Shown here piece after piece: positions 1 to 11,400 of a stretch of DNA of 64,000 bases. The position numbers were made by a program, and so were the translations under genes. The notes below the pieces were generated by a model, which saw only the letters and a program-made list of their open reading frames with translations, did no database searches and was not told where the DNA came from. The stretch is from the NCBI GenBank assembly GCA_936450465.1, contig OW388293.1:46490040-46554039 (forward strand), read 5' to 3'. The stretch is from Gibbula magus. Taxonomy: Eukaryota; Mollusca; Gastropoda; Trochida; Trochidae. The stretch's first letter is position 1. Each line of letters opens with the position of its first letter.

Positions 1-416
1 GAATTTATTATTTTATCTTTTACATTATTGAATAAAAGACGTTTCATTCAATAAGATTTGAAGAATTATTTATATGTGTAGCGGACTGAACTGAGCAGAT
101 GGAGAATTTGATTCCTCACCACTTTTATTACCAAAGTTCTTTTGTATCACAATTACTTTTTTAGGTATTAGTTTTTTCGTGAGCAGGGGAATTTCCGACG
201 GGATTCGCCATGACATAATGAGAAAAAATTCCCATGAACATGGGCGTGGTCCGTCATCTTCGGGACCGACCCACAAGTATAAATATCTACCGGGGGGTGC
301 GCGGACCCCCCCGCTTTTGGTCGCCACCCCCCAAACTTTTTGTGCAAATTATTTTTTTGTTTCTACTTTGAAATAAAGGTTCGTGTCATTCCGAGGTATG
401 AAGGTTTCTGCTATAT

Positions 417-665
417 ATGTCGAGAGGGCATGGGAACCCATTCCCAATAGAATCCGGGGTTCGTCCCATAGGATTGTTCCTCGGAGTCTCTCGTTCTCAA
501 AAGAGAACATGGGAAACCTGTCCCGCGATTGAATCCGGGGTCCGCCGCGGAAGACGGGGACGGGAATTCCCGGAGAGCATGGGAGTATGCTCCCATGGGT
601 CCGGGCTCCGCCTCGAGAGACCGCTCCTTGGATGCTCTGCTTCTCGAAAAGAGAAGTCATTCGGC
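417..665. promoter_or_regulatory. GC-rich leader with a run of short dyads
   Basis: Upstream of the transposase, several short inverted repeats follow one another: CATGGGAACCCATTCCCAAT, GTTCTCAAAAGAGAAC, GGGAGTATGCTCCC and CTTCTCGAAAAGAGAAG. The same set is kept in element B (about 17,385-17,625). The role is unknown. Candidate roles are promoter, transposase-binding region or structured 5' leader; the retention in both copies is observed and the function is inferred. Confidence 0.4.
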
Positions 666-694
666 AACTGACAACCCGAGCTTCCCTGACATAG

Positions 695-877
695 TAGTTT
701 ATTTTCCGGGCCTCGCGCCCGGTGCTACACGTCGCCGAGGAAATCAGAAAATGGTCCGTTTGACATATGCGTCGGAAAAATCGGCGCGATGTCAGAAGCC
801 GTCGGCGCCGTCGGCGCTTGCGGCGCAGTCGTCCTAGATGCGCCGGGAGGTTCTGAAACTGGCAAATGAACGTCCAT
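695..877. other. 183-bp segment present only in piggyBac copy A
   Basis: Copies A and B align on both sides, but the stretch between GACATAG (ending 694) and GAAGCTCAC (from 878) is missing from B at about 17,345. It contains GC-rich CGTCGGCGCCGTCGGCGC-like runs. It is either an insertion in A or a deletion in B; the data do not say which. Confidence 0.6.
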
Positions 878-978
878 GAAGCTCACATTCATTATCTCTG
901 TATGTTTATTGTCTCTAATCACATGTTATATGTTGCATACATCTAACGCATTTTCAATCATTTACAGGTTGAAGCAGA

Positions 979-3012
979 ATGCTGCGCGGACGTGGACGCA
1001 AGGCCCTGCGACGGCCTAGGACGTTGCATACTAGGACACGCAGCTTTAAAGCCGTTACAAGCGACGACGACTTCATCAACGAGATCCATGCTGATGAAGC
1101 CTCTGATATGGAGTCAACTGACAGTGATGGTAGCAGTGGTTTAGACAGTGATGATGCATATGATCGGGACACTGTAATAGATAGTGAACATGGTGACACA
1201 GATGCTCTGAGTGATATAGAGACAGAGATTGCCAGAAAGATTCTAGCCGCCGGTAATTCCACCGAAGAAGACTTTAGTGGTTTTGAGGAGGAGTTTGCCG
1301 AAATACCACAATATAATCATGATAATTCACAGACGTTTGATGAGTGGGTGGATGGTCCGCGGCCACGTGTAAACTTGCCTTTCACTGGTCAAACTGGGTT
1401 GCGCCAGTTCATAGAACTTCCTGAGAACCCTGAACCTATTGACTTTTTCAAATTGTTTATACATAATGATGACTATGAGGATATGGCAACGGAAACCAAT
1501 AGATATTTCAAACAAGCAATGGAGGACAAAATTCTAAGACCCCGTTCAAGAATGCAACAGTGGCAAGACACTAATGCAGAAGAGATGAAGGTATTTGTAG
1601 CCATGACAATTGCCATGTCATTGGTTGTGCAGAGAAACTTTGCTGATTACTGGTCAACAAGTGATGTTACCTCAACGCCTTTCTTCGCCAAGTGCATGCC
1701 CCGAGACAGGTTTTGGCTTCTTATAACCTACCTACACTTGGCTGACAACAGGAGGATGCCGGGCCGTAACACCCCGTGCTTTTCACCAATAAATAAACTG
1801 GGACACTTGTATAACCGGATAGTTCACCGTTTTTCAAGAGTGTATAAACCGCATCAAAACATTTCAGTCGACGAGGGCATGGTGCCCTGGAAAGGTAACT
1901 TATCTTTCAAAGTTTATCTTCCCGACAAGCCTAAGAAGTATGGGATAAAGGCTTTCATGTTGTGTGACTCGCACAACGGATACGTTTGCAAGTTCAAACT
2001 CTACACTGGAAAAACGAATGAACCGGTTTCTGAAGGTGGCAAAACTTATGATGTAGTCATGGACTTGGTGAACGACTACGTTGGACAGGGGCATCACATC
2101 TTTATGGACAACTACTATTCGTCCACAAATCTGTACATAAATTTGTGGGAGCGGGGAATAGGTGCCACGGGGACGTTGAGAGCCAATCGAAAGGGACTTC
2201 CTGATTCAGTCAAGAAACCTAAAAAGAAAGCCAAGCAAGGGGACATGACAGTTTCTCACAACCATGGCCTACTCGTTCTTCGCTACGAAGATAGAAAATC
2301 AGTGCTTCTCATGTCTACTGTTGAAGATACACAACTTGAACAAACAGGGAAGAAGAACCGGGCAACAGGGGAACCAGTTCTCAAGCCGCGCATTGTAACA
2401 ACGTACAACAAGTACATGGGAGGTGTTGATCGGGCCGACCAGATGTTGTCGTACACGCCGTTCCGAGTGAAGACCCTGAAGTGGTGGAAACGGGTTTGGT
2501 TTCACGTTCTCAACGTTGCCATGTTGAACTCTTACATCGTTTATAAAGAATACAGCAAAGATAAACCTCTAAAAACAAGTCGGGAATACAGGAAGGCTTT
2601 GGCGCAACATATAGTAACATTTGCGGACAAGGAACAAGTTCCATCACTTTGCAGACGTCCCCGTGGTCGGCCGAGCACGAGCGACGAGAGTGTCACTCGT
2701 CTTCATGGACGTCACTTTCCGACGAAGATTGAGCCTGTCGGAAGGAAGAAAAACGTCACAAGGATGTGTGTGGTATGCTCTAAGGCAAAACGCGCCGTCC
2801 TCGCAAAACAGATTGAAGAAGGCAATGGGCCAGCAAGGAAGAAAAAACGAGTAGGCAGAGAGTCTTCTTATGAATGTACAGATTGTAATGTTTCTCTGTG
2901 CGCCGCACCATGCTTCAAACTGTACCACACCGCCACTGACTATTCCAGGGCTTACATCACTGCCACGGAAAAAGAAAGAAATGAAGAAGGGAATGAAGAA
3001 GAAGAAAATTGA
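979..3012 (+). CDS. piggyBac transposase, intact (677 aa)
   Basis: Cut-and-paste DNA transposase of the piggyBac / PGBD4-like family (DDE_Tnp_1_7 type), acting in the nucleus on TTAA-flanked ends. The acidic N-terminus (about 27-110) contains a Ser/Asp-rich stretch. The catalytic core has aspartates at D298 (SVDEGM), D377 (FMDNYY) and D484 (GGVDRADQM, with D487 close by), the DDD pattern of the family. The C-terminal cysteine-rich zinc domain has C597/C600, C633/C636, C641/C645 and H650. The tail is basic then acidic, ending in EEEEN. The start MLRGRGRK is preceded by a splice-acceptor-like TTTACAG at 961-967, so a 5' UTR intron is possible. No stop or frameshift interrupts the frame, so this copy could be active. 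The length is typical of the family. It is the intact counterpart of the copy at 15,212-17,244. Confidence 0.95.
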   Translation: MLRGRGRKALRRPRTLHTRTRSFKAVTSDDDFINEIHADEASDMESTDSDGSSGLDSDDAYDRDTVIDSEHGDTDALSDIETEIARKILAAGNSTEEDFSGFEEEFAEIPQYNHDNSQTFDEWVDGPRPRVNLPFTGQTGLRQFIELPENPEPIDFFKLFIHNDDYEDMATETNRYFKQAMEDKILRPRSRMQQWQDTNAEEMKVFVAMTIAMSLVVQRNFADYWSTSDVTSTPFFAKCMPRDRFWLLITYLHLADNRRMPGRNTPCFSPINKLGHLYNRIVHRFSRVYKPHQNISVDEGMVPWKGNLSFKVYLPDKPKKYGIKAFMLCDSHNGYVCKFKLYTGKTNEPVSEGGKTYDVVMDLVNDYVGQGHHIFMDNYYSSTNLYINLWERGIGATGTLRANRKGLPDSVKKPKKKAKQGDMTVSHNHGLLVLRYEDRKSVLLMSTVEDTQLEQTGKKNRATGEPVLKPRIVTTYNKYMGGVDRADQMLSYTPFRVKTLKWWKRVWFHVLNVAMLNSYIVYKEYSKDKPLKTSREYRKALAQHIVTFADKEQVPSLCRRPRGRPSTSDESVTRLHGRHFPTKIEPVGRKKNVTRMCVVCSKAKRAVLAKQIEEGNGPARKKKRVGRESSYECTDCNVSLCAAPCFKLYHTATDYSRAYITATEKERNEEGNEEEEN

Positions 3013-3164
3013 AAGTAAAGAGAGCCGAAGTGTGGACTAGTATATACACATTATATACATACCTTGTTAGGTCCCTAAAGCTGTTCTGCGCACAACCGCA
3101 GGTAAATATTGTGTATATTTGTACATAAATGCATTGTAATTTCATTGTAATACATGTCATTGCA

Positions 3165-3170
3165 AATAAA
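3165..3170 (+). promoter_or_regulatory. poly(A) signal of piggyBac A transposase
   Basis: AATAAA lies about 150 bases after the stop codon of the transposase, in an A/T-rich stretch, and is the first canonical signal downstream. Use is inferred. Confidence 0.5.
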
Positions 3171-3879
3171 ATATTCTTTATTTTATCAAAGAGACAGAGA
3201 AAGTGAATGCGAGCTTTCATTGGAAGTTCAGCCAGAACCGCATCATAAAAAAACACCCATAAATGCTGAACCGGGTGGCCGATTTTCATAAAACTTACAT
3301 GGGGTAAAGAGGAAAGATTCGGCTTTGATTCAATATAAAATTTATACATGCGCACGAAAAACTAAAGTTGCGGCACGTGCCCCGATATGCGCGATAGTCA
3401 AAAAGTTGCCTCAAAGTACCGAGGGTACCTTCATTTGGCACGCTATAGCTTCCAAACGAAGTTGCGCATTTTTTTCCTTTTTACATCATCGTAAAGAGCA
3501 ATAAATTGTCTTCAATTCCATGTATCATATGTATATGCGCAGCGAAAAATAAACATGCGGCAAATGATGCGCCAGATGTCGCAAAAAGTTAGTTTTTCAA
3601 AAATGAATTTTCTAAGTACTGGGGGTGCCTTCCTTACGCTCTTCATATATTGCGAACCATTTGACGTATTCCAATAATTTTTATATCATTGTAAAGAGGA
3701 ATAAATTGTCTTCAAGTACATACGTGTTTCGCATGCGCGCGAAATAATTTACGATTTTATAAAGCTGGAAATAAAGACAAACTTTACACCGCGCAACATG
3801 TATTGCGTTCGCCGCGGTGATTAGTGTATGCTGTGCTCATTAGTACCCATTAGTTCCACGCGCGCTCGGCTCTGGCACC

Positions 3880-3912
3880 CTCGAGGAGGTCTCGAGGAGG
3901 TCTCGAGGAGGT
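3880..3912. repeat. 11-bp tandem repeat, three units
   Basis: CTCGAGGAGGT is repeated three times head to tail. The same site in element B (14,300-14,343) has four units, so copy number has changed since the two elements diverged. Confidence 0.85.
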
Positions 3913-4668
3913 AACGGTACTGTAATTAGCACAGTCCCGGGGGGACCAAGCAGTGCCAGTAAATTGGTGCGCGTCGGGACCATTCACGTGGTACTGTCGG
4001 GGTAGCGTCACTCTCCTTTGGTTGGTTATATTTTCTGAACCATAAGTCGTATTCTAATAATTTTTATGTCATTGTAAAGAGGAATAAACTATCTACAAGC
4101 ACATGCGCGCTCAGGAGTTTTGATTTCATGAAGCTGGAAATAAAGACAAACTTTAGATGACAATAGAATTATAACCATAGGTCGCATTCTAATATTTTTT
4201 ATATCATTGTAAAGACAAACATCTGGTCTTCAAGTCCATATAAAAATTTCAGTAGCGCGCTCCAAATTCATGATGTTATAAGGCCCGAATTAAAGACAAT
4301 CTTTACAAAGGAATAGAAAAGTAAAGAAAAATCGTAAAAAAATAATTCGAAGATGCGGGTATAAAGCAACCATTTGTGTACGGGTGCCGCGACTTGAATT
4401 TGTATTCAACGCCCGTATATAGCCCGTATTCGCCATGTAGATGCGGTATATTTCGTAAAAACGGTACCGGAATCGCCGCCTGGAAATTCCGCCAGCAGAG
4501 CTCGTTAGTGCCTAAGCTCAAACTACTGCTGCGAGCTGCGAGCCTGTAAATTCCGCCACAGGGGCTAAAAAGGGTAAAATATATATACGCAACGTAAGGG
4601 TTAAGACAATTCTCAAGTAATTTTTATTGACAAAGAACCACCAATTGACACTGCTTGACATCCATGAA

Positions 4669-5045
4669 CCCTTAACCTGCGGCTCCTGGCATGGTCCGGG
4701 ATGGCCATAGACGATTCCGAGGTGCCTGCCGCGAGACCCGGATCTCGACTTAAAATATAAATCCTCTCTCTACCAATTATGCTGGCTGCCATAGCGAGGC
4801 GCGAGACGACATGTATCCGTGACTCACACCATGAGAAGCTCTGTTTCAATGCCTCACAGTTCACTATGAATACCAGTTTTTTGTCAATGTCACACATACT
4901 AAATTGCGTGTGCATTGTTGACCCGTAACGCATCGATAATTAGCTTTACAAAAGGCCAATTTTGTCAGGCTAATCTCGCTGGGGGATAATCATCATCCAC
5001 GTGTTTGCATTGCCCCAGGCCGAGTGGGCCCGTACAGGTTGTCTT
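4669..5045. mobile_element. piggyBac left-end fragment E
   Basis: The fragment begins CCCTTAACCTGCGGCTCC, matching the left end of element D at 33,138. It shares the stretch from GTGCATTGTTGACCCGTAACGC onward with elements B (reverse) and D. The bases before it (TGAA, 4665-4668) correspond to a TTAA in the paralogous intron (CCATTAAGCTTG near 13,266), so the target site appears mutated. No right end is visible; the fragment ends near 5,045. Confidence 0.6.
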
Positions 5046-5195
5046 GCTAGCGTGATGCCCAAAAGAAAAATGAATTTGTTTCTGGTTTCCGCCCGCGTCA
5101 GTTTCAAACCCACGCCTCAGGTATTTTTGTTTTAAGATTTTAACAAAAGTAAGGGGCAGATAACTTTTTTTAGGCTCAGAAAACATTGGACATAG

Positions 5196-5569
5196 CAGGG
5201 TTCGAAATTAGCACTAGTCCGGTAGCCCATGGCTAGTGAAAAAGAAGCTGGGCTAGTAGAGTGTATAAACTGGTAGTCCGAAGGACTAGTTAAAATTTGT
5301 GGTGAAATGATCATGGAGATGCATTTGGCTAGCTGAAATAAGTCTGGACTAGTACTTTTAGAAATGCACTAGTTCGAGTGGCGATGGAGATGAGATGGAG
5401 TGTAGGGATGAGATTTTTGACTATTTGGAATAGTAACTCATATTTAATAGGGTTTGTGCTTCATTTATATAAGTAATTGTATAAATTTTGTTTATTTAAC
5501 TCTTCATTACAAAAAAAAAGGTCGTGGATCGCATCATTTTTGTCAGCCTATAGAGATCAGAAACATTTT
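5196..5569. mobile_element. possible hAT-like 5' end fragment and flank
   Basis: CAGGGTTCGAAATTAGCAC resembles the terminal inverted repeat type common in hAT transposons. It is followed by repeated CTAGTCC/ACTAGT motifs. A matching right terminus is not present nearby, so this is either truncated or a coincidence. The rest of the stretch up to the Helitron-like element is A/T-rich with nothing else recognised. Confidence 0.3.
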
Positions 5570-7795
5570 AGCTTATCAGGCCTAAAAGGTCCGATGGGCT
5601 TATGGCATGTCGTCTGTCCATCCATCCATCAGGGGTAAAAAAATATGATTGCCCGACTCCCGGGGCAAGTAAGAAATCGATGTCGGGCTAGTAAAATGTG
5701 CACTTCAACTTGCCCGGTGGCAAGTAAACAATCAAAAGTCATATCAAAAACTTACATCAAGAAGAAATTTAGAACACCCTCCAAAATACTTCCATAACTG
5801 ATAATTGTTATTCAACATGTGATTTTTTTTTCTATTTGTCATTTCAACACATTGCTTACAATATTTAACAGAGAAACTCGTAGTGTGTTGAGGTACCAAA
5901 AACCAATAAGCAAAGACCATTTTTTGTAGGGATTAATAAGTCACTTAACTTTGAAACAATTTAATTATAAATTCATATTTTTATGCCTGAAATATATTTG
6001 TAAGTAAAAGCTAATATCTGTCATAATATTCCAACAGTACATTCTAACAGTAATCCTTTGACAAGTAATTTGACTCTTACCAAAAGGAAAATGAACGGCA
6101 ATATATCCTGGTCATCCCTGTTCAAAAATAGACCAGACTACAAGGAACTAGGTCAAAGTAACTGTTTCAAGTCTCCCCAGCAAACATCCAGAAGTTATAA
6201 ACCTTATGATTAGTCAAGTGACTGTTTCAAGTCTCCCCAGCAAACATCCAGATGTTATAAGCCTTATCATTGGTCAACTTTGGGACTTCCCTTTTCTTAG
6301 CCAATCAGAAAATTCAATACAAGCTCAATCCATAGTGTAGCATTACTGTGTTGACAGTCAAAGTGGTATCTATTTATAGACTCGCATGGCAGTGATTGCT
6401 GCCTTTTCATTTACGAAAAATGAAATCTTTGATGAAGATAATATGATAAGATGTAACATCATTCTTGATAAATGTATGCCATAAGTATGGTAAGTGAATA
6501 CATTGATAAGTGTGAACATAAATCATCACTCATTTATCGATTAGTATGTTTTGTGACAAGCTTGGACAAGGTAAAACATTTCCCAAAAAATGTTGTAATT
6601 AAAATTCCGTCTTTTCTCACATCAATCTTACTGAATACAAATCATAAGATGAGTGTAAATGATATCATGACTTTAACTAATTTGTTTTAAGTGCCATGCA
6701 TGCCCTGTTTTGTGAAAACCTGTATTCATCATTGTTCCCCAAGCAAATGATTCATTAATTTATAATAATATTGTATCTCAAATTTAACTTTTATTGATAG
6801 AAATATGAAACTTCAAGGGAATCCCTAAATCTAAATAAACATAAAACTTAATCACAGTTGTCAATCAAAAGTGAACTCATTAATAAAATAGCAATTTGCA
6901 AACAAACTTCTAAATGTTTTGGGCAGGTTAAAATACTTTACTTGCTTTTATTGTCATTGTTAAATATTCACACAATGTTGATTTCTAACCCTTGATTGAT
7001 AAAGCAAAATGACTCCCAAAAACACATTCATGACTCCCTATCTAAACAGCAGGGAGTCATGATGACTCTTAAATTTGTGTGCCTAGGGCAAACACTGCTG
7101 CATTAGCTGTTTTTGATATTGTCATACTCACACAATGTTGATTTGTAATCACTGTGACAAATAAAACTGAATGACCCCCAAAAACCATATGCATGACTCC
7201 CCCACTCACCAGCAGGGAGTTATAATGACTTTTAAAGCTGCCTACAGAGGAGTAGGGTAAACATTGAATTAGACTGTTTAATTATGAGTTCGGATGCTTA
7301 TTTGGAATGTCTAGTCAATTAAGACTTAAAACAGACACACACACATTGTTATTTTGTTTTTGTTTTATTTCGATGAAAATAGTGGGCAAGTATGAAAAAA
7401 ATCAGGGCAAGTAAAAACACAGTTTACACTTGCCCTTGGGCATTAAAGATTTTACTAATTTTTTGACCCCTGATCCATCCAACTTTTCGCTTCTTCTCCA
7501 GAACCAGTAACTCTAGAGAGCTGAAATTTTATGTGTCAAATGGGATTCTAAATTGTAGATTTTGTGACCCTGTGGCCCCAAATAAGGGCCTCACAGGCCA
7601 TGACCTAAGAACTTATTTTCATCTTCTTCTCCAGAACAAAAAGACGTAGAAGGCTGTAATATTGTGTGCAGAATCTTTAGCCAATGGGGATTCTAAATTG
7701 TAGATTTTGTGACCCTTGGGCCCCAAATTAGGGCCTCAAAGGCCATGACCTAAAAACTTATTTTCATCTTCTTCTCCAGAACAAAAAGGTGTGAT
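5570..7795 (+). mobile_element. Helitron-like element H1, split by a hAT insertion
   Basis: It starts AGCTTATCAGGCCTAAAAGG, the start shared by the copies at 9,231, 42,451 and others. It continues at 7,473 with CTTCTTCTCCAGAACC and the ATTCTAAATTGTAGATTTTG core units. The 3' hairpin end is missing. The hAT element at 5,630-7,472 interrupts it. Confidence 0.6.
5630..7472. mobile_element. non-autonomous hAT element (1.84 kb)
   Basis: Ends are CAGGGGTAAAAAAATATGAT and, reverse-complemented from the right, CAGGGGTCAAAAAATTAGTA. It is inserted in a CCAT-repeat inside a Helitron-like element, so the 8-bp duplication (CCATCCAT / ATCCATCC) is only approximate. About the first 110 bases match the 5' end of the hAT copy at 33,355, which carries transposase remnants. 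This element carries no transposase. Internally it has a 60-bp direct duplication (6,160-6,275) and a 160-bp one (from 6,970 and 7,130). Confidence 0.8.
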
Positions 7796-7815
7796 GCATT
7801 AAGTTCATGATTTAC

Positions 7816-8259
7816 CAGTCTGATTAAAATCGACGGTTTTCCGTGGAATAAAAAATGCAAAATAGTGCATCTACCGGGATACGAACTCGTTCGTGGGTTT
7901 CCACGCCAAACCGTCTGAAAGCACCCCGTACACTAGCGTGTTCGGGCGCAATTCAGCTAGCCAATCAAAAGATGCGCAACAAATGCTTTCGGTGCGAGAA
8001 ACTAGGGGCAGATAACTCCAAACAGCTATCCTTTTGTCTGTTCCGAATGCTTTCAAAACCGCAACCGTTTAAATACTATGATGTGATTGGTCAGCTATTT
8101 GACTGGGTTTTGGCTGCGCTAAACTGGTTCTGAACACACGCCTATACGGGGTGTTCTCAGACCTTGTGGCGAGGAATCTACAGAACCTGTTCGTATCCCG
8201 GCAGATGCAAAATTTTGCAAATTTTATTCCTTGGAACAAGGTCGATTTTAATCAGACTG
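7816..8259. mobile_element. hAT MITE with perfect 8-bp TSD (444 bp)
   Basis: Termini CAGTCTGATTAAAATCGAC at the left and the exact reverse complement of CAGTCTGATT plus the next bases at the right. The duplication TGATTTAC is perfect (7808-7815 and 8260-8267). The paralogous intron at about 22,805 has a single TGATTTAC, which is the empty site. It has no coding capacity. An internal imperfect inverted repeat around GGGATACGAAC / GTTCGTATCCC is visible. Confidence 0.88.
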
Positions 8260-8347
8260 TGATTTACAGTAATCATCTGAAGTAAATATTACCATTATCA
8301 CATTGTCATGCTTTCGAAAGTTAATTTTGTGTTCTCCTTTATTTCAG

Positions 8348-8486
8348 TCCTACTTCAACTTAAAACTATCTCAGAAATTGAGGAACATCCGATGGAATTG
8401 GAAGAGGCAATCGGAACAAGGCAAAGTATATGTAGCACGGACTGCAAAGATACAAATGAGGAATCTCAAGCGTATTGAAACCAATG
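8348..8486 (+). CDS. Cassette gene exon A1
   Basis: 139 nt, phase 0 to 1, between TTTATTTCAG and GTAAGTGA. It encodes SYFNLKLSQKLRNIRWNWKR followed by a Gln/Lys-rich tail ending in ETN. It should join to an unseen C0 exon upstream of the window. Confidence 0.75.
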
Positions 8487-11400
8487 GTAAGTGAATCTTG
8501 AATTTTTTTTTATCCAAAAACGTAATATGAAATTAAACACCGCTTATTGGTTGCTGAAAAATCATAAACTCTTCCATCATACATTGTATTATAGCTAAAA
8601 TGGATGGAATTATCATGAAACCGCCATCTTGTTATCAGAAATGAGCGGGCCACTGCAAATGATAACGGCCCTCTCAACGCTGACGACGGGCCGTTATCAC
8701 TGTGTTTCTAAGTGACGTCACTTTAGAATCTCCTCTTGCAATTAGAACAAATATGGCGACCAAATGAGAGTATCGACTCACTTATTTTAAAACATTTTCT
8801 GAAACGAGGACACATAATTTTGCCAAATGATATCATAAACACAATGTGACAATACAATCGCACTGTTTTTTAAGTGTTTTAAACAAAATAAAGAAGAATA
8901 TCGTTCTCAGTCACCTCCGGTAGACCTTCAATGTTGGATTTAGGTAGCCTAAGTGCGCATGCATCCTCAACTTGGTAAATATGTAATGATTCGTTGATAT
9001 TCATCATTTTACTGGATGGTTATATAATAAGACACGCCTATGCATCAATATGATAATCCTTCGTCGGGCAGTTAATTGAAGACCTCAGGCTTCTGCAAAT
9101 GATAATGCCCTGAGAAACAACGTTACCCCAATAGTATTGGTACTGATACTTTACAAACACCCATTGTAGGACAGGCTCATTGCAAGAGTAGCGATGCATT
9201 GTCAAAGCTTAATTAGTGAGTCTTATTTTTAGCTCATCAGGCCTGAAAGGCCCGATGGGCTAATGGCATGGCATGGTGTCCGGCGTCCGTCCATCCGTCC
9301 GTCCGTCCATCCGTAAACTTGTCGCTTTTTCGACTTCTTCTCCAGAACCAATGACTCCACAGAGCTGAAATTTTACTTGAAACTCCTTGGCCAATGGGGA
9401 TTCTAAATTGTAGATTTCGTGACCCCGTGACCCCAAATGGGGTCACCGGGGTCACATCCTTAAAAACCTATTTTCATCTCCTTTCCAGTTCCAAAAGGTC
9501 TAGAAAGCTGAAAAGTTGTGTGCAGACTCCTTGGCCAATGGGGATTCTAAATTGTAGATTTCATGACCCCATGACCCCAAATGGGGTCACAGGGGTCACA
9601 TCCTTAAAAACCTATTATCATCTTCTTCTCCAGTTCCAAAAGGTCTAGAGAGCTGAAAAGTTGTGTGCAGACTCGTTGGCCAATGGGGATTCTAAATTGT
9701 AGATTTTGTGACCCCGTGACCCCAAATGGGGTCACAGGGGTCACATCCTGAAAAACCTATTTTCATCTTCTTCTCCAGTTCCAAAAGTTCTAGAGAGCTG
9801 AAAAGTTGTGTGCAGACTCCTTGGCCAATGGGGATTCTAAATTGTAGATTTTGTGACCCCGTGACCCCAAATAGGGTAACCGTGGTCACATCCTTAAAAA
9901 CCTATTTTCATCTTCTTCTCCAGTTCCAAAAGATCTAGAGAGCTGAACAGTTGTGTGCAGACTCCTTGGCCAATGGGGATTTCTAAATTGTAGATTTTGT
10001 GACCCTGTGACCCCAAATGGGGTCACCGGGGTCACATCCTTAAAAACCTATTTTCATCTTCATCTCCAGTTCCAAAAGGTCTAGAGAGCTGAAAAGTTGT
10101 GTGCAGACTCGTTGGCCAATGGGGATTCTAAATTGTAGATTTTGTGACCCCGTGACCCCAAATGGGGTCACAGTGGTCATGATCTAAGAACCTATCTTTT
10201 GCTTTTAAACAATAACTTAAATAACTTAAATATTCAACTTCAGATAGTAAAGCAATGAAATCCTGATGAGCTACAGAGCCCATGGCTCTATTTTTGTAAA
10301 AATTGGAAGCAGGGTTAAGAATCGAACAGAGCTAAATCTTGTTATTGACACTGAGGGACGCTATTGTATTAACTTGAAGATCCATTTGAGTTCAATCGAT
10401 CTAGGTGTTTATATATTTGAGGCGAATTGGAATTTAGGGAATAAGAGACTAAACTGTTCTATTGGAAAAAAATTCTGAAACAAAATTTTAACAGATATTC
10501 CCGTTCACACATATATGCTATGAAATACATGATTAAAACACTGTCAGATTAAAAGATATGAAGTTACGTTAATATTTCGATGATTTTATATTCCACAAGT
10601 TCGTAAAGACAAGCGAACATTGTTGAAAAATGTAAACAATGAAGTAATTCTTCGGCCCTGTGATTTGGGAAAACGTGGCTATGGCATAACAGCAATTCTT
10701 TATTAGTTTTATGGTACATTTTGTGCTACTATGTGAATATTCTATTGGTGTATATCTTATATTTTGAAAGTTTGGCGCAATATAGTGTGTTTTCATTTCA
10801 TGTAATGCAAAAAATCATGCATGTCATTGAGACATGTAAATCCTATTATCAGTGGCCGTTGTTCAAAGTCACTCAAGCACGTTGTCAAACCAGACATCCT
10901 CCAACCATGCAAGATTATCTCACAATCCCTTCTCACCTATTAAAATGGCAGTTACCATCATCATGTGGTATAATAACAAATGTGACAAGAACAATCTTCA
11001 AAAATGTCAGTCTCATTAATTTCAGGATGCATTTAGTCTCAACCCTAGCACTATCATTAATTTCATGATTTACAGTATTCACCAAGATCCCAGGAAAAGT
11101 TGAACGAGCTTGGAAACTCCGAATACAGCTGACAGATCCAAACAGGCAGGATACGACCAAAAAGCATGTTCCGGAGCCTTCAAACGGACCAGAAATTGCT
11201 GAGCTTGCAGTTGGAGATGCTGACCAAAGTTATAAGGTATAATGCTTTTAATAACAATTATTTTCTTCAATATCTAATTTATTTTGAGTTTTAACTCATC
11301 GATTGGCGTATGGAATGGCATGGTGTCCGGCGTCCGTCCGTCTGTAAACTTTTCGCATTTTCGTCTTCTTCTCTAGAACCACTTAATCTAGGGAGCTGAA

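Larger units (their letters stand above)
1..4600 (+). mobile_element. piggyBac element A, left end outside window
   Basis: An autonomous piggyBac-type transposon. Its right end reads CGCAACGTAAGGG at 4588-4600 and abuts a TTAA at 4601-4604, the target site duplicated by this superfamily. Nearly the whole visible length is repeated in inverted orientation at 13,595-18,038. By comparison with that copy, roughly 1.1-1.2 kb of the left end lies before position 1. Inside are a dyad-rich leader, an intact transposase gene, and a 3' subterminal region of degenerate repeats. The flank at 4,605-4,668 matches intron sequence found after each C exon (compare 13,215-13,270), so the element sits in an intron of the cassette gene. 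Element boundaries are seen directly; autonomy is inferred. Confidence 0.9.

Noticed and set aside
2644..2928. Antisense and alternative frames inside the piggyBac transposases (both copies)
   Set aside because: They overlap the catalytic gene in other frames and appear only because that frame is conserved between the copies.
7855..8133. 92-aa open frame
   Set aside because: It lies wholly within the hAT MITE 7,816-8,259.
9394..9938. Open frames with PMGILNCRF-type proteins
   Set aside because: They are translations of the 145-bp non-coding tandem core and recur wherever the core occurs.
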